Shown: positions 41,492 through 50,865, counted from the stretch's first letter. The stretch: DNA of 64,000 nucleotides from Aminobacter sp. HY435 (GCF_027568395.1 NZ_JANKZL010000005.1:248001-312000); one strand, 5' to 3'. Numbers and translations are program-made. Notes: generated by a model not told the origin, from the letters alone.

Positions 41492-41989
41492 ATGTCCGAC
41501 CTGATCGTCATCATCTATCCGACCGAAGCAAAGGCCGAGGAAGTGCGCGAGCGGCTATTTGCGCTTCAGAAGGAATATCTGATCAAGCTGGGCGATGCGG
41601 TCATCGCAACCAAGAATGACGCCGGCAAGATCAAGCTCAACCAACTGATGAACACCACTGCCGCCGGCGCGGTTTCGGGCAGCTTCTGGGGTTTGCTGAT
41701 CGGAGTTCTGTTTCTCAATCCGCTTCTTGGCGTCGCCGTCGGCGCAGCGTCCGGCGCGCTCGGTGGTGCGCTGAGCGATTTCGGCATCAACGACGCCTTC
41801 ATGAAGGAACTGTCGGCCAACCTCCAGCCGGGCAACGCTGCGCTGTTCGCGCTGGTGCAGGAAATGACCGCCGACAAGGTGCTCAAGGAGATTTCCGGGT
41901 TCGGCGGCGTGGTGCTGAAGACCTCGCTCGACGAGAGCAAGGAGCAGGTGCTGCGCGATGCGCTGCAGAAGGCATCCGCGAGCGCGTGA
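41492..41989 (+). CDS. DUF1269 membrane-associated protein
   Basis: 165 residues: MSDLIVIIYPTEAKAEEVRE at the start, a glycine-rich hydrophobic hairpin (TTAAGAVSGSFWGLLIGVLF, GVAVGAASGALGGALSDFGI) and a soluble C-terminal part (ANLQPGNAALFALVQEMTAD). This matches the DUF1269 family of small proteins often induced by stress. Two small membrane-protein genes follow on the same strand. Confidence 0.88.
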   Translation: MSDLIVIIYPTEAKAEEVRERLFALQKEYLIKLGDAVIATKNDAGKIKLNQLMNTTAAGAVSGSFWGLLIGVLFLNPLLGVAVGAASGALGGALSDFGINDAFMKELSANLQPGNAALFALVQEMTADKVLKEISGFGGVVLKTSLDESKEQVLRDALQKASASA

Positions 41990-42045
41990 CGTTCACGATC
42001 CGGGCATGCTGCCAGCGGCGTGCCCGGTCCACGAAGGCAGAGCCA

Positions 42046-42372
42046 ATGGCCTCGCTTGAGACAATCGTCCCTCTCGTCGTCGAGGCGGTCTGCGGGGCCA
42101 CCGGTGGCCTTGCCTTCGGTCATTGGGTCAACAGCGCCAGCCTGGGGCGAGGCATCAACGCGCTCGCCGGCGCTGTCGGTGGGCTTCTGCTGACTTGGCT
42201 CGTCGCCCGCACGCCGTGGGTCGACAGGCTGGTCGGCGGCGCGGCTGCCAGTGACGCTGCACTCACACCGTCGCTTGTCATCGGCGTCGGCGTCGCGGGC
42301 CTCCTGGGCGGCGCACTCTTTACCCTTGCGCTGGCGTTGCTGCGCAAGTCCGCGGGAACTTGGGACGTCTAG
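42046..42372 (+). CDS. small glycine-rich membrane protein
   Basis: 108 residues with two or three helices (GATGGLAFGHWVNSASLGRG, AVGGLLLTWLVARTPW, VIGVGVAGLLGGALFTLALA). It resembles the small membrane proteins common in rhizobia without a known function. ATG 42046 is 56 bases after the DUF1269 stop and the lipoprotein gene follows 15 bases later, so a shared transcript is likely. Confidence 0.65.
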   Translation: MASLETIVPLVVEAVCGATGGLAFGHWVNSASLGRGINALAGAVGGLLLTWLVARTPWVDRLVGGAAASDAALTPSLVIGVGVAGLLGGALFTLALALLRKSAGTWDV

Positions 42373-42387
42373 AATTGGAGGTGAGGC

Positions 42388-42768
42388 ATGTCGTTCATCA
42401 AGAACTTGCTCACAAGCCCGGCCACCGTGCTGGTTGGCCTGGTCTGGCTGTTGTCGGCCTGTGTTCCGCAATCGCCGGGGCCTGGACCAGGGCCGTCCCG
42501 GCCACAGATGTGCAGCTTCGAATACGCACCTGTCTGCGCCCAGCGCGGCAACACGACCCGAACGTTTTCGAACGGCTGCCTGGCCCGTTCCGATGGCTTC
42601 CGCGTGATCCACAATGGCCAGTGCCGCAGGGCCGAGCCGCCGCGCGCCTGCACCATGGAATACGCGCCGGTCTGCGCGGTCAGCGGGTCCAGGTGGCGCA
42701 CTTTCTCCAACAGCTGCATGGCGCGCGCCGACAATTTCCGTGTCGTGCACCAGGGGCGTTGCCGTTGA
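42388..42768 (+). CDS. lipoprotein with two Kazal-type domains
   Basis: 126 residues. The lipobox VWLLSAC puts Cys near residue 25, then a Pro/Gly linker. Two copies of a Kazal-like module follow: CSFEYAPVCA...TFSNGCLAR...GQC and CTMEYAPVCA...TFSNSCMAR...GRC. Each has the expected EYxPVCA, TFxNxC and final Cys spacing with a reduced Cys count. Kazal domains are protease inhibitors in eukaryotes; bacterial lipoproteins with them may inhibit host or competitor proteases at the cell surface. The activity here is inference. Confidence 0.82.
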   Translation: MSFIKNLLTSPATVLVGLVWLLSACVPQSPGPGPGPSRPQMCSFEYAPVCAQRGNTTRTFSNGCLARSDGFRVIHNGQCRRAEPPRACTMEYAPVCAVSGSRWRTFSNSCMARADNFRVVHQGRCR

Positions 42769-42823
42769 CGGCCTGACCGGGAAGTGGTCCGATCAGGCAG
42801 CATTTTGAAGTTGAGGGGCGGGA

Positions 42824-43873
42824 ATGCAGGGTAAAGGCCGGTTGAATGGGTTTATCGCGACCGGCATCCTGGTCCTTGCCCTGCTCAAGGTGGGCGACTC
42901 GATCTTCGTTCCGTTGGTCGTGTCGCTCTTCGTCATCGCACTGGTGTGGCCGCTGCAGGCCGCACTGCAAAAGGTTCTGCCGCGCCTGCTCGCGCTGTTC
43001 ATCACGCTCAGCCTGACGATCGCCGTTGTCGTCGCGGTCGGGTCGTCAGTCGTCTGGGGGTTCGGCAAACTTGCCCAGTGGCTGTTTCTCAATGCGGGCC
43101 GTTTCCAGGCCATTTACGTCGACTGGACCGAATGGCTGGAAGAGCGCGGTATAGCCGTTGCCGGTCCGCTCGCGGACCGCTTCGATGTTACCTGGCTGGT
43201 CGGATTCACCCAGGGCGTGGCGGGGCGCCTCAACAGCTTCGCCGGTCTGGCGCTGCTGGTTTTCGTACTCGTCATGCTCGGCCTGCTCGAGGTCGAGGAT
43301 TTCATTCGGCGCCTGCAATCGCCCGCCGCCCAGCCGCACGGTGCCCGTATCCTCGCAGCCAATCGCGAGATCGGCGCCAAGCTGCGCCGCTTCATGCTTG
43401 TCCGCACCTTCGCCAGCGTGCTGACCGGTCTCGTCGTCTGGGGCTTCGCGATTGCGGCAGGCCTCGAATTGGCGACGGCCTGGGGCGCGATCGCGTTCGC
43501 CTTGAACTACATTCCATTCCTGGGGCCGTTTTTCGCGACGATGTTTCCCACAATGTTCGCCATCGCCCAGTTCGAATCCTGGCAGATGGCGCTTCTCATC
43601 TTTGCCGGGCTCAACCTGATCCAGTTCGTCATCGGCAGCTATCTGGAGCCGATCATCACCGGCGCGTCGCTGGCGATTTCGCCCTTTGCCGTCATCTTCG
43701 CCGTCTTTTTCTGGAGCTTCATGTGGGGCATCTCGGGCGCATTCATCGGCGTGCCGATCCTGATCGCCTTCATCGTCTACTGCGCCCAGGCGCCGTCGAT
43801 GCGCTGGATCGCCGTGCTGTTGGCGTCTGGCAAGATCGCTGCAGTTGAGGAGAAGCCGATGGGGGAAGGCTAG
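42824..43873 (+). CDS. AI-2E (PerM) family transporter
   Basis: 349 residues with the family's helix arrangement: two N-terminal helices (GFIATGILVLALLKVGDSIF, PLVVSLFVIALVWPLQ), a soluble middle region, then helices with RTFASVLTGLVVWGFAIAAG, ALNYIPFLGPFFATMFPTMF, NLIQFVIGSYLEPIITGASL and the C-terminal MWGISGAFIGVPILIAFIVY. Members export autoinducer-2 or act as Na+/H+ antiporters; the substrate here is not known. It lies 55 bases after the Kazal lipoprotein gene. Confidence 0.9.
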   Translation: MQGKGRLNGFIATGILVLALLKVGDSIFVPLVVSLFVIALVWPLQAALQKVLPRLLALFITLSLTIAVVVAVGSSVVWGFGKLAQWLFLNAGRFQAIYVDWTEWLEERGIAVAGPLADRFDVTWLVGFTQGVAGRLNSFAGLALLVFVLVMLGLLEVEDFIRRLQSPAAQPHGARILAANREIGAKLRRFMLVRTFASVLTGLVVWGFAIAAGLELATAWGAIAFALNYIPFLGPFFATMFPTMFAIAQFESWQMALLIFAGLNLIQFVIGSYLEPIITGASLAISPFAVIFAVFFWSFMWGISGAFIGVPILIAFIVYCAQAPSMRWIAVLLASGKIAAVEEKPMGEG

Positions 43874-44094
43874 CGTGGGAATTCTGGACGTCGCTGCGGG
43901 GCGTGCCCGGTTGTTGAACTATGCCATCGTGCGTTGTATTTTGACGGGCGAATTGAGCATGATTGCGAATCTATTCGCAGTTGAGGGAAGTGCTTGAGAC
44001 CGACTGCCGAGTAGGCTCGAACCCTTCACAACTGCGCTGTGACGAAAACACGACCGGGGATCCCCGATTGTCCGGGGTCCCGACGAGGGGCGTC

Positions 44095-45204
44095 ATGATT
44101 GCAGGTGCACAAGGCATTGCCGAGCGCAGATCTTTCGGCATCGAGGCATTCGCCGAGGCGGCAAGCCCGCCCGGCGAGCCCATACCGCATTTCGAATTTT
44201 CAACTGACGACGTGCATGGGCCGGACCAGTTCGATGCGTGGCGGCATAACTTTGCGCCAATGCTCGAGCTTACCCCCGAAGGCGAAACACCGTCAGCATT
44301 CTATGGCAGGCAGGTGATATGGGACCTTGGTTGTCTCGCGCTCGCCTCGATCAGCACGGAAGGATTGAACTTCGCCAGCTTGCCGGGCCATGTCCGACGC
44401 GACCCTCTCGATCACTGGATGATGACCTTGTTTCTCGACGGCGGCGCGGAAACCGACGCCCAGGAAAAGTCTTTCCAGGGTGGGCCGGGCGCCGTGCAGG
44501 TCCATCCGCTCGGTCGCCAGTTCGTCGGCCATGTCAGCGATAGCCAGATGTTGATGATGTTTGTGCCCCGGGACTTTTGCCGTGAGCTTGCAAGTTCGGT
44601 CGGCGCCGCCGAATTCTCGACGCTCGATGGCGGCATGGGGCATTTGTTTGCCGATTATGTCACCGGCCTGGCCAGGCGGCTGCCTTCGCTCTCCGTGACC
44701 GACATCCCCGGGCTGGCCGCCGCGACCCGCGCCATGATCCTTGCGTGCGTTGCGCCTTCCGCCGATCGCATGGTCGAGGCCAGAACGCACATTGCCGGCG
44801 TGTTGCTGGAACGGGCCCGCCAGTTCATCAACGCCAATCTCTACGATCCGCAACTGAACAAGGAAGCGCTTTGCCGCAAGCTCGGCATCTCGCGGACCAG
44901 GCTCTACCGTCTGTTCGAACCGACCGGCGGCGTGATGCGCTACATCCAGCACAGGCGCCTTGTCGACGCGCACCGCGCCTTGGCCGATCCCGGCGATACG
45001 CGCCGCATCCTTGAGATCGCCGAGCAGCGGGGCTTCAACGACGGGGCGGAATTCAGCCGGGCTTTCAGGCGCGAGTTCGGCTACAGCCCCAGCGAAGTCA
45101 GGTCGCGCGGCATGGGCGATTTGCCTGCAAAGCCTGGATCGGATCTTTCGGAAGCGTTGCCCGAAGACCGGCTGGGCATATTGCTCCGCCGGCTGCAGGG
45201 TTGA
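44095..45204 (+). CDS. AraC-family transcriptional regulator
   Basis: 369 residues. AraC_binding_2-like N-terminal domain (GPDQFDAWRHNFAPMLEL, RRDPLDHWMMTLFLDGG, VHPLGRQFVGHVSD), then the double helix-turn-helix (LCRKLGISRTRLYRLFEPTG, ILEIAEQRGFNDGAEFSRAF, FGYSPSEVRSR). ATG 44095 with GAGGGG upstream was chosen over the long open frame from 43963. It is the closest relative in the window of the regulator at 33417. It lies alone between the transporter gene and a convergent small secreted protein gene. Confidence 0.9.
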   Translation: MIAGAQGIAERRSFGIEAFAEAASPPGEPIPHFEFSTDDVHGPDQFDAWRHNFAPMLELTPEGETPSAFYGRQVIWDLGCLALASISTEGLNFASLPGHVRRDPLDHWMMTLFLDGGAETDAQEKSFQGGPGAVQVHPLGRQFVGHVSDSQMLMMFVPRDFCRELASSVGAAEFSTLDGGMGHLFADYVTGLARRLPSLSVTDIPGLAAATRAMILACVAPSADRMVEARTHIAGVLLERARQFINANLYDPQLNKEALCRKLGISRTRLYRLFEPTGGVMRYIQHRRLVDAHRALADPGDTRRILEIAEQRGFNDGAEFSRAFRREFGYSPSEVRSRGMGDLPAKPGSDLSEALPEDRLGILLRRLQG

Positions 45205-45218
45205 ATGAACAGCCCTGC

Positions 45219-45389
45219 CTAGCTGATCGTGTTTTCCTTTTTGCTTTCGCAGTCCCGCCCTTGCCCGCTTGGCGTGGGGCAGCTTTCACCGGTGCATTCC
45301 TGGCCCTGTGCTCGCGCCGCCGATATTGCGCCTGCGCCAGGTATGGCCATGGCGAAGGCGATGGAAAATACGAGAACGGTCACGCGCAT
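45219..45389 (-). CDS. small secreted Cys-containing protein (56 residues)
   Basis: Read directly from the minus strand: AAGGAG lies 6 bases before ATG 45389. A signal peptide (MRVTVLVFSIAFAMAIPGAG, then AISAARAQ) is followed by a 29-residue mature part with three Cys in GQECTGESCPTPSGQGRDC and a polar tail ending NTIS. The convincing ribosome site, signal peptide and cleavage site make it a real gene despite its size. No family recognised. It converges with the AraC gene, 14 bases apart. Confidence 0.7.
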   Translation of the reverse strand: MRVTVLVFSIAFAMAIPGAGAISAARAQGQECTGESCPTPSGQGRDCESKKENTIS

Positions 45390-45623
45390 GTCACTCTCCT
45401 TGCGATTGAGCGCCGGTGTGATGCGATGGTGTCGGGATTCGCCGAGTGGGAACGCCGTTGGCAGTCGATTGTCATCCTAGACCAATCGTGACGATCGTTG
45501 AATACGCAATGCATCGATATCGCTGGATTGGTACGGTGTTTGAAACCTTGTGCATGTCGGCTTTGACGGGCGAGGCCAGCATTTACGTTGCCCGGACGTC
45601 TTTTTTTGTCTAATGCCAAGACC

Positions 45624-46262
45624 ATGGTGAACTTGCCCGAAAAACTGCTCTCCGGTTACCGCAACTTCATGACCGGTCGCTATGCGGCCGAAACAGAACA
45701 TTACCGATCGCTGGCCCGCGAAGGCCAGACGCCCGAAACGCTTGTCATTGCGTGCTGCGATTCGCGCGCCGCGCCCGAAACGATCTTCGATTCTGGTCCC
45801 GGCGAGCTCTTCGTCGTCCGCAACGTTGCGAATCTGGTGCCGCCCTATTCGCCGGATGGCGAATTCCACTCCACTTCGGCCGCGCTTGAGTTCGCCGTGC
45901 AGGCGCTCAAGGTCAAGAACATCGTCGTCATGGGCCACGGCCGCTGCGGCGGCATCCGTTCAGCGCTCGACCCCAACTCGACACCGCTGTCGCCGGGCGA
46001 CTTCATCGGCAAGTGGATGAGCCTGGTGGCCCCCGCCGCCGAGGCTGTGCAGGGCAACACGATGATGACGCCGGGCGAGCGCCAGACAGCGCTCGAACGC
46101 ATCTCGATCCGCTATTCGATGAACAATTTGCGCACCTTCCCGTGCGTGAAAATCCTCGAGCAGAAGGGCCGGCTTGAGATTTTCGGTGCCTGGTTCGACA
46201 TCTCCACCGGCGAATTGTGGGTCATGGACCGCAACACCGGCGATTTCGAGCGCCCCGCCTGA
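45624..46262 (+). CDS. beta-class carbonic anhydrase
   Basis: 212 residues. Zinc ligands and active-site dyad appear in IACCDSRAAPETIF (Cys, Asp-Arg) and VMGHGRCGGI (His-x-x-Cys). LFVVRNVANLVPPY and SAALEFAVQALKVKNIV complete the family pattern. It interconverts CO2 and bicarbonate in the cytoplasm. ATG 45624 gives the usual N-terminus (MVNLPEKLLSGYRNFM). It is followed 89 bases later by an aldehyde dehydrogenase gene. Confidence 0.95.
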   Translation: MVNLPEKLLSGYRNFMTGRYAAETEHYRSLAREGQTPETLVIACCDSRAAPETIFDSGPGELFVVRNVANLVPPYSPDGEFHSTSAALEFAVQALKVKNIVVMGHGRCGGIRSALDPNSTPLSPGDFIGKWMSLVAPAAEAVQGNTMMTPGERQTALERISIRYSMNNLRTFPCVKILEQKGRLEIFGAWFDISTGELWVMDRNTGDFERPA

Positions 46263-46351
46263 GGCTGACGCCGCTGGATCGTTGGTTCGGCCTTCCTGCC
46301 GGCTTGAAAGGGACGGCGTCTCCGGCCTAGCCTTGCGGGCAAGGAGACATC

Positions 46352-47845
46352 ATGACCGCAAGACTGAACCCCGCAGCCTTTCGCCACCCTCTCGATGGCC
46401 GCCACCGGCCCATGTTCATCGGCGGCAAATGGGTGGACGCCCTGTCGTCGCGGACCTTTGAAACCCGCAATCCCGCAACTGGCGAGGTCATCGCCACCGT
46501 GCCGCGAGCCGGCAAGGAAGATGTCGATCTTGCCGTGGCTGCCGCGCGCAAGGCCTTCGACGGGCCGTGGAGCCGGTTCAATCCGCACGAGCGCCAGAAG
46601 CTGCTGCTTCGCATCGCCGATCTGTTCGAGCGCCACTGGGAGGAGATCTGCGTCTCCGACACGACGGATATGGGGCTGCCGATCGCCAGGGCGCGCGGCA
46701 ACGCCAACCGGGTGCTCGGCATGTTGCGCTACTACGCCGGCATGGCCACCGCGATCCACGGCCAGACCGTCGACAATTCCCTGGCCGGCGACATCGTGTC
46801 CTTCACGCGCAAGGAGCCGGTCGGCGTCGTTGGCGCGATCATCCCATGGAACGCGCCGACGGCGGCATCTGTCTGGAAGATCGGTCCGGCGCTTGCCACC
46901 GGGTGTACCGTCGTTCTCAAGCCGTCGGAGGAGGCGCCGCTGACGCCGCTTCTGCTTGCCGAACTGATGGCCGAGGCCGGCGTGCCGGATGGCGTCGTCA
47001 ACATCGTCACCGGCACGGGTTCGGAAGCCGGTGCGCCGCTGGCCGAGCATCCGGGTGTCGACAAGATCGTGTTCACCGGCTCGACGGCGACCGGCCAGAG
47101 CATCGTCCGCGCCTCCGCCGGCAATCTCAAGCGCGTCTCGCTCGAACTCGGCGGCAAGTCGCCGGTCATCGTCTGCGCCGATGCCGACATCGAGCGCGCC
47201 GTGCCGGTTGCTGCGATGTCGGTCTTTGCCAATTCCGGCCAGATCTGCATTGCCGGCTCGCGCCTGTTCGTCGCGCGTTCCATCCACGACGCATTTGTCG
47301 AGCGCCTTGCCGCCTACGCCAATGGGCTGCGCATCGGCAACGGCATCGATCCCGAAACAGAGATCGGCCCGCTCATTTCATCGCGCCAGCTTGAACGGGT
47401 CGAAGGTTATCTCGAGGCCGGCCAAAGGGAAGGGGCGCGGCTCGTCGCTGGCGGCCGCCGGCTTGGCGAAGGAGCGCTCGCCGCTGGCAATTTCGTCGCC
47501 CCGACTGTGTTTTCTGGAGTGACCGACGCAATGACGATCGCGCGCGAGGAGATATTCGGGCCGGTCATCTCTGCCATGCCGTTCGATACGCTCGATGAGG
47601 TGGTAACACGCGCCAACGATACGCCCTATGGCCTCGCCGCCGGAGTGTTTACCCGCGACCTCGCCACCGCGCACCAGTTGGCGAAGCGGCTGCGCGCCGG
47701 CTCGGTGTGGGTCAACACCTACCACGCCATCGATCCCGCGGTGCCTTTCGGCGGCTACAAGATGAGCGGCTACGGCCGCGAAGGCGGCGCAGAGCACCTG
47801 GAGGAATATCTGAGCACCAAGGGCGTCTTCATCCGCATCGACTGA
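46352..47845 (+). CDS. NAD(P)-dependent aldehyde dehydrogenase
   Basis: 497 residues, the normal length of the family. NAD-binding FTGSTATGQSI, the catalytic Glu region LELGGKSPVIV, the catalytic Cys in FANSGQICIAGSRLFV and the C-terminal PFGGYKMSGYGREGG are all present. A betaine- or phenylacetaldehyde-dehydrogenase-like subgroup is likely, but the substrate cannot be fixed. It is convergent with the ABC exporter (stops 20 bases apart). Confidence 0.93.
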   Translation: MTARLNPAAFRHPLDGRHRPMFIGGKWVDALSSRTFETRNPATGEVIATVPRAGKEDVDLAVAAARKAFDGPWSRFNPHERQKLLLRIADLFERHWEEICVSDTTDMGLPIARARGNANRVLGMLRYYAGMATAIHGQTVDNSLAGDIVSFTRKEPVGVVGAIIPWNAPTAASVWKIGPALATGCTVVLKPSEEAPLTPLLLAELMAEAGVPDGVVNIVTGTGSEAGAPLAEHPGVDKIVFTGSTATGQSIVRASAGNLKRVSLELGGKSPVIVCADADIERAVPVAAMSVFANSGQICIAGSRLFVARSIHDAFVERLAAYANGLRIGNGIDPETEIGPLISSRQLERVEGYLEAGQREGARLVAGGRRLGEGALAAGNFVAPTVFSGVTDAMTIAREEIFGPVISAMPFDTLDEVVTRANDTPYGLAAGVFTRDLATAHQLAKRLRAGSVWVNTYHAIDPAVPFGGYKMSGYGREGGAEHLEEYLSTKGVFIRID

Positions 47846-47864
47846 CCCGGGGCGTCGGCGCTCG

Positions 47865-49619
47865 TCAGCGCATCAGCTGGAACTCGTAAAGCCGGCGGTA
47901 CAGTCCGCCGTTTTCCAGAAGCTCGGCGTGGCGTCCTTGTTCGGCAATCTTGCCCTTGTCCATGACCACGATGTTGTCGGCTTGGTGCACGGTCGACAGC
48001 CGGTGGGCGATGGCAATGGTCGTGCGCCCTTCCGACAGCAGCGCCAGCGCATCGCGGAACAGCGCCTCGGATTCTGCGTCGAGCGCACTCGTGGCTTCGT
48101 CAAGCAACAGGACATTGGCATTGCGCAGGATGGCGCGGGCAATCGAAAGGCGCTGTTTCTGGCCACCGGAAAGGAACGCACCGTTCTCGCCGACCTGGGT
48201 CTGATAACCCATGGGCAACGACATGATGAAGTCGTGCGCATTGGCTGCCTTGGCGGCTTCAATGACCTCTTCATCGGTGGCGGTTTCCCGCCCGAGGCGG
48301 ATGTTGTGCATGATCGAGCCCGCGAACAGGAACGTATCCTGACTGACATAGGCGATGCGCTCGCGCAGCGAATGCAGCGTCGAATGGGAGATGTCCTGGC
48401 CGTCGAACCGGACCTCTCCGCTGTCGGGATCGTACATCCGCATGATCAGATTCATCACGGTCGACTTGCCGCTGCCCGAGGGGCCGACAAGTGCCGTCAT
48501 CTTGCCCGGCGGGAAGGTCAGGTCGAGGTCGCGCAGCACCGGCTCGCCGTCATTGTAGGAAAAACTCACGTCCTTGAGTTCCACCGTGCCGTCACCGGCG
48601 GTCAACGGCTCTGCACCTGGCTTTTCCGACAGGGTCAGCGGCCGGTCCGCCAGTTCGAACATCATGCGCACGCCGACCAGGCCGGTCTCGAGAGAAACGC
48701 GCATGCGCGCCAGCCGTTTGGCGGGCTCATAGGCGAGGAGCAAGGCGGTGATAAAGGCCATGATACTGCCGGGCGTCTGCCCACCCTGGAGCACCAGATA
48801 GCCACTGACGAGCACTACGCCCGCGATGGCAAGCCCGGCGAGCGTTTCCATGATCGGGCTGGTGGCCGCTTCGAGCGCTGCGATCGAGTTGGCGCGCCTC
48901 TCGACGTCGCCCACGGCCTTATGCATCCGGCTCCGCATCAAGGTTTCGAGATTGAAAGACTTGACGATGCGCACACCGACAGTCGTCTCCTGCATGACCT
49001 GGACGATCTGGGCGAGAGATAGAAATTCGGCCTCCATGATCTGGCGCACTTTGCGCAGAAGCATGTTGACGCCAAAAATGGCGATCGGACCGACGATGAA
49101 GGCGACGAGCGACAAGGTTGGTTGCTGGATGACCATCACCGCGACCAGCCCGATCAGGGTGAACAGGTCGCGCACGAAGGACGTGACAATCAGATCGAGC
49201 ACGGCGCGGGCCGCCTGCGCGTTGTGTGTGACACGCGTGATCAGTTCGGAAGAGGGCATCGCATGATAGAACGATATGCCCTGGGCCAGGATGCGATCGT
49301 AGATCTTGCGCTGGCGCTCGGCGATGATGGCGTTGCCGACGCGGCTCAGATAAAGCGACTGCACAAAGGTTGCGATGCCTTTGATTGTGAAGATGGCCGC
49401 CACTGCACCGGCAATCATGTAGACGCGGTATATGTCCCTGCCGACAACGAACTCGTTGGTGATGTCCTTCATGATCCAGGCGCTGGCTGCGGTCATGCCT
49501 GCCGTCACCAGCATGGCTACGATCGCCACCGAATAGCCAAGCGCATGCTTGCGGAAGGACTCCCGCACCAGTCTCCATATCAGTCGATGATTCTGCGTAG
49601 GACGAAAAAACGAAAGCAA
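47865..49619 (-). CDS. MsbA-type ABC exporter (fused membrane and ATPase domains)
   Basis: About 584 residues: six transmembrane helices (residues about 25-310) followed by a nucleotide-binding domain. Walker A GPSGSGKST, Q-loop YVSQDTFLF, signature LSGGQKQR, Walker B VLLLDEATSALD and H-loop AHRLS are all intact. A homodimeric lipid or drug exporter is expected. No ATG fits: the best start is TTG 49619 (LLSFFRPTQNHRLIWRL) with AAGGA upstream. The longer open frame would run through the divergent promoter and into the neighbouring gene. Confidence 0.88.
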   Translation of the reverse strand: MLSFFRPTQNHRLIWRLVRESFRKHALGYSVAIVAMLVTAGMTAASAWIMKDITNEFVVGRDIYRVYMIAGAVAAIFTIKGIATFVQSLYLSRVGNAIIAERQRKIYDRILAQGISFYHAMPSSELITRVTHNAQAARAVLDLIVTSFVRDLFTLIGLVAVMVIQQPTLSLVAFIVGPIAIFGVNMLLRKVRQIMEAEFLSLAQIVQVMQETTVGVRIVKSFNLETLMRSRMHKAVGDVERRANSIAALEAATSPIMETLAGLAIAGVVLVSGYLVLQGGQTPGSIMAFITALLLAYEPAKRLARMRVSLETGLVGVRMMFELADRPLTLSEKPGAEPLTAGDGTVELKDVSFSYNDGEPVLRDLDLTFPPGKMTALVGPSGSGKSTVMNLIMRMYDPDSGEVRFDGQDISHSTLHSLRERIAYVSQDTFLFAGSIMHNIRLGRETATDEEVIEAAKAANAHDFIMSLPMGYQTQVGENGAFLSGGQKQRLSIARAILRNANVLLLDEATSALDAESEALFRDALALLSEGRTTIAIAHRLSTVHQADNIVVMDKGKIAEQGRHAELLENGGLYRRLYEFQLMR

Positions 49620-49833
49620 ATCAACGGGTCCTTGGACGGTGCTTCGGCGCGGAAGTCTATATAGAGGACCTGAGGCCGGAGGGAAACCGGCATTGGACGT
49701 TCCGTCCAGCGGCCAATAACGTCGTGGACAGGAAGGTGGGCGCGATTGCTGCCATATGCGTTTTCGCTTACGTTGACCAAACGATAAAAAGACGCCTTCG
49801 CCAACAACATCATCCCAGCCAGAGGTGGAAAGA

Positions 49834-50859
49834 ATGAGCAGCAATTCCAGCAGTTTCGGCGTGTCGCGGCGTAGCCTCATCAAGGCTGCAGGTGCCTCGG
49901 CGGCCCTCGCAGCGGTGGGCCTGCCGGTCCGCGTGTTTGCCGCCGATCCGATCAAGGTCGCCGCCATCTACACCGTCCCCGTCGAACAGCAGTGGGTGAG
50001 CCGCATCCACAAGGCGGCAAACGCGGCGAAAGAGCGCGGCGAGATCGAGTATGTCTACTCCGAGAACACGGCAAACAACGACTATGAGCGCGTTATGCGC
50101 GAATATGCCGAAGCCGGTCACCAGTTGATCGTCGGCGAGGTGTTCGGCGTCGAGGACGCGGCGCGCGCGGTGGCCAAGGACTATCCGAACGTCGCCTTCC
50201 TGATGGGCTCGAGCTTCAAGCCGGACGCTGCCGTTCCGAACTTCGCCGTCTTCGACAACTACATCCAGGACGCATCGTACCTGTCCGGCATCGTTGCCGG
50301 CGCCATGACCAAGTCGAAGAACATCGGCATGGTCGGCGGCTATCCGATCCCCGAGGTCAATCGCCTGATGAACGCCTTCATGGCCGGCGTGAAGGAGAGC
50401 GCGCCCGACGCCAAGTTCCAGGTTGCTTTCATCGGCTCGTGGTTCGATCCGCCCAAGGCCAAGGAGACCGCCTTCGCCCAGATCGACGGCGGCGCCGACC
50501 TGCTTTACGCCGAGCGCTTCGGCGTCTCCGACGCGGCCAAGGAAAAGGGCGCACTGGCTGTCGGCAACGTCATCGACACCCAGGCCGACTATCCGGAAAC
50601 GGTCGTCGCTTCGGCGCTGTGGCACTTCGAGCCGACGCTCGACAAGGCGATCGCGGAAGTGAAGGCCGGCACCTTCAAGGCCGACGACTATGGCGTCTAT
50701 TCGTTCATGAAGAACGGCGGTTCCTCGCTCGCGCCACTCGGCACGTTCGAAAGCAAGATTCCAGAAGAGGTCAAGGCCAAGGTCGCCGAGAAGGAAAAGG
50801 CGATCAAGGACGGCTCCTTCACCGTCGAGATCAATGACGCCGAGCCGAAGTCGAGCTGA
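49834..50859 (+). CDS. BMP-family (nucleoside-type) ABC substrate-binding protein
   Basis: 341 residues with a twin-arginine-type signal (SRRSLIKAAGASAALAAVGL) and then the BmpA/Med fold (IKVAAIYTVPVEQQWVSRIH, ENTANNDYERVMREYAEAGH, GVEDAARAVAKDYPNVAFLM, SKNIGMVGGYPIPEVNRLMN, GGADLLYAERFGVSDAAKEK). BMP proteins deliver purine or pyrimidine nucleosides and related bases to ABC importers. ATG 49834 has GAGGTGG upstream. It heads the operon that continues with ATPase, two permeases and a cytosine-deaminase-like enzyme, after an intergenic repeat. Confidence 0.93.
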   Translation: MSSNSSSFGVSRRSLIKAAGASAALAAVGLPVRVFAADPIKVAAIYTVPVEQQWVSRIHKAANAAKERGEIEYVYSENTANNDYERVMREYAEAGHQLIVGEVFGVEDAARAVAKDYPNVAFLMGSSFKPDAAVPNFAVFDNYIQDASYLSGIVAGAMTKSKNIGMVGGYPIPEVNRLMNAFMAGVKESAPDAKFQVAFIGSWFDPPKAKETAFAQIDGGADLLYAERFGVSDAAKEKGALAVGNVIDTQADYPETVVASALWHFEPTLDKAIAEVKAGTFKADDYGVYSFMKNGGSSLAPLGTFESKIPEEVKAKVAEKEKAIKDGSFTVEINDAEPKSS

Positions 50860-50865
50860 TGACAG

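Noticed and set aside
43940-45573. Shared 12-mer TTTGACGGGCGA upstream of the AraC gene (43940) and of carbonic anhydrase (45562)
   Set aside because: Different distances to the start codons and no matching -10 element; two copies are too few to call a motif.
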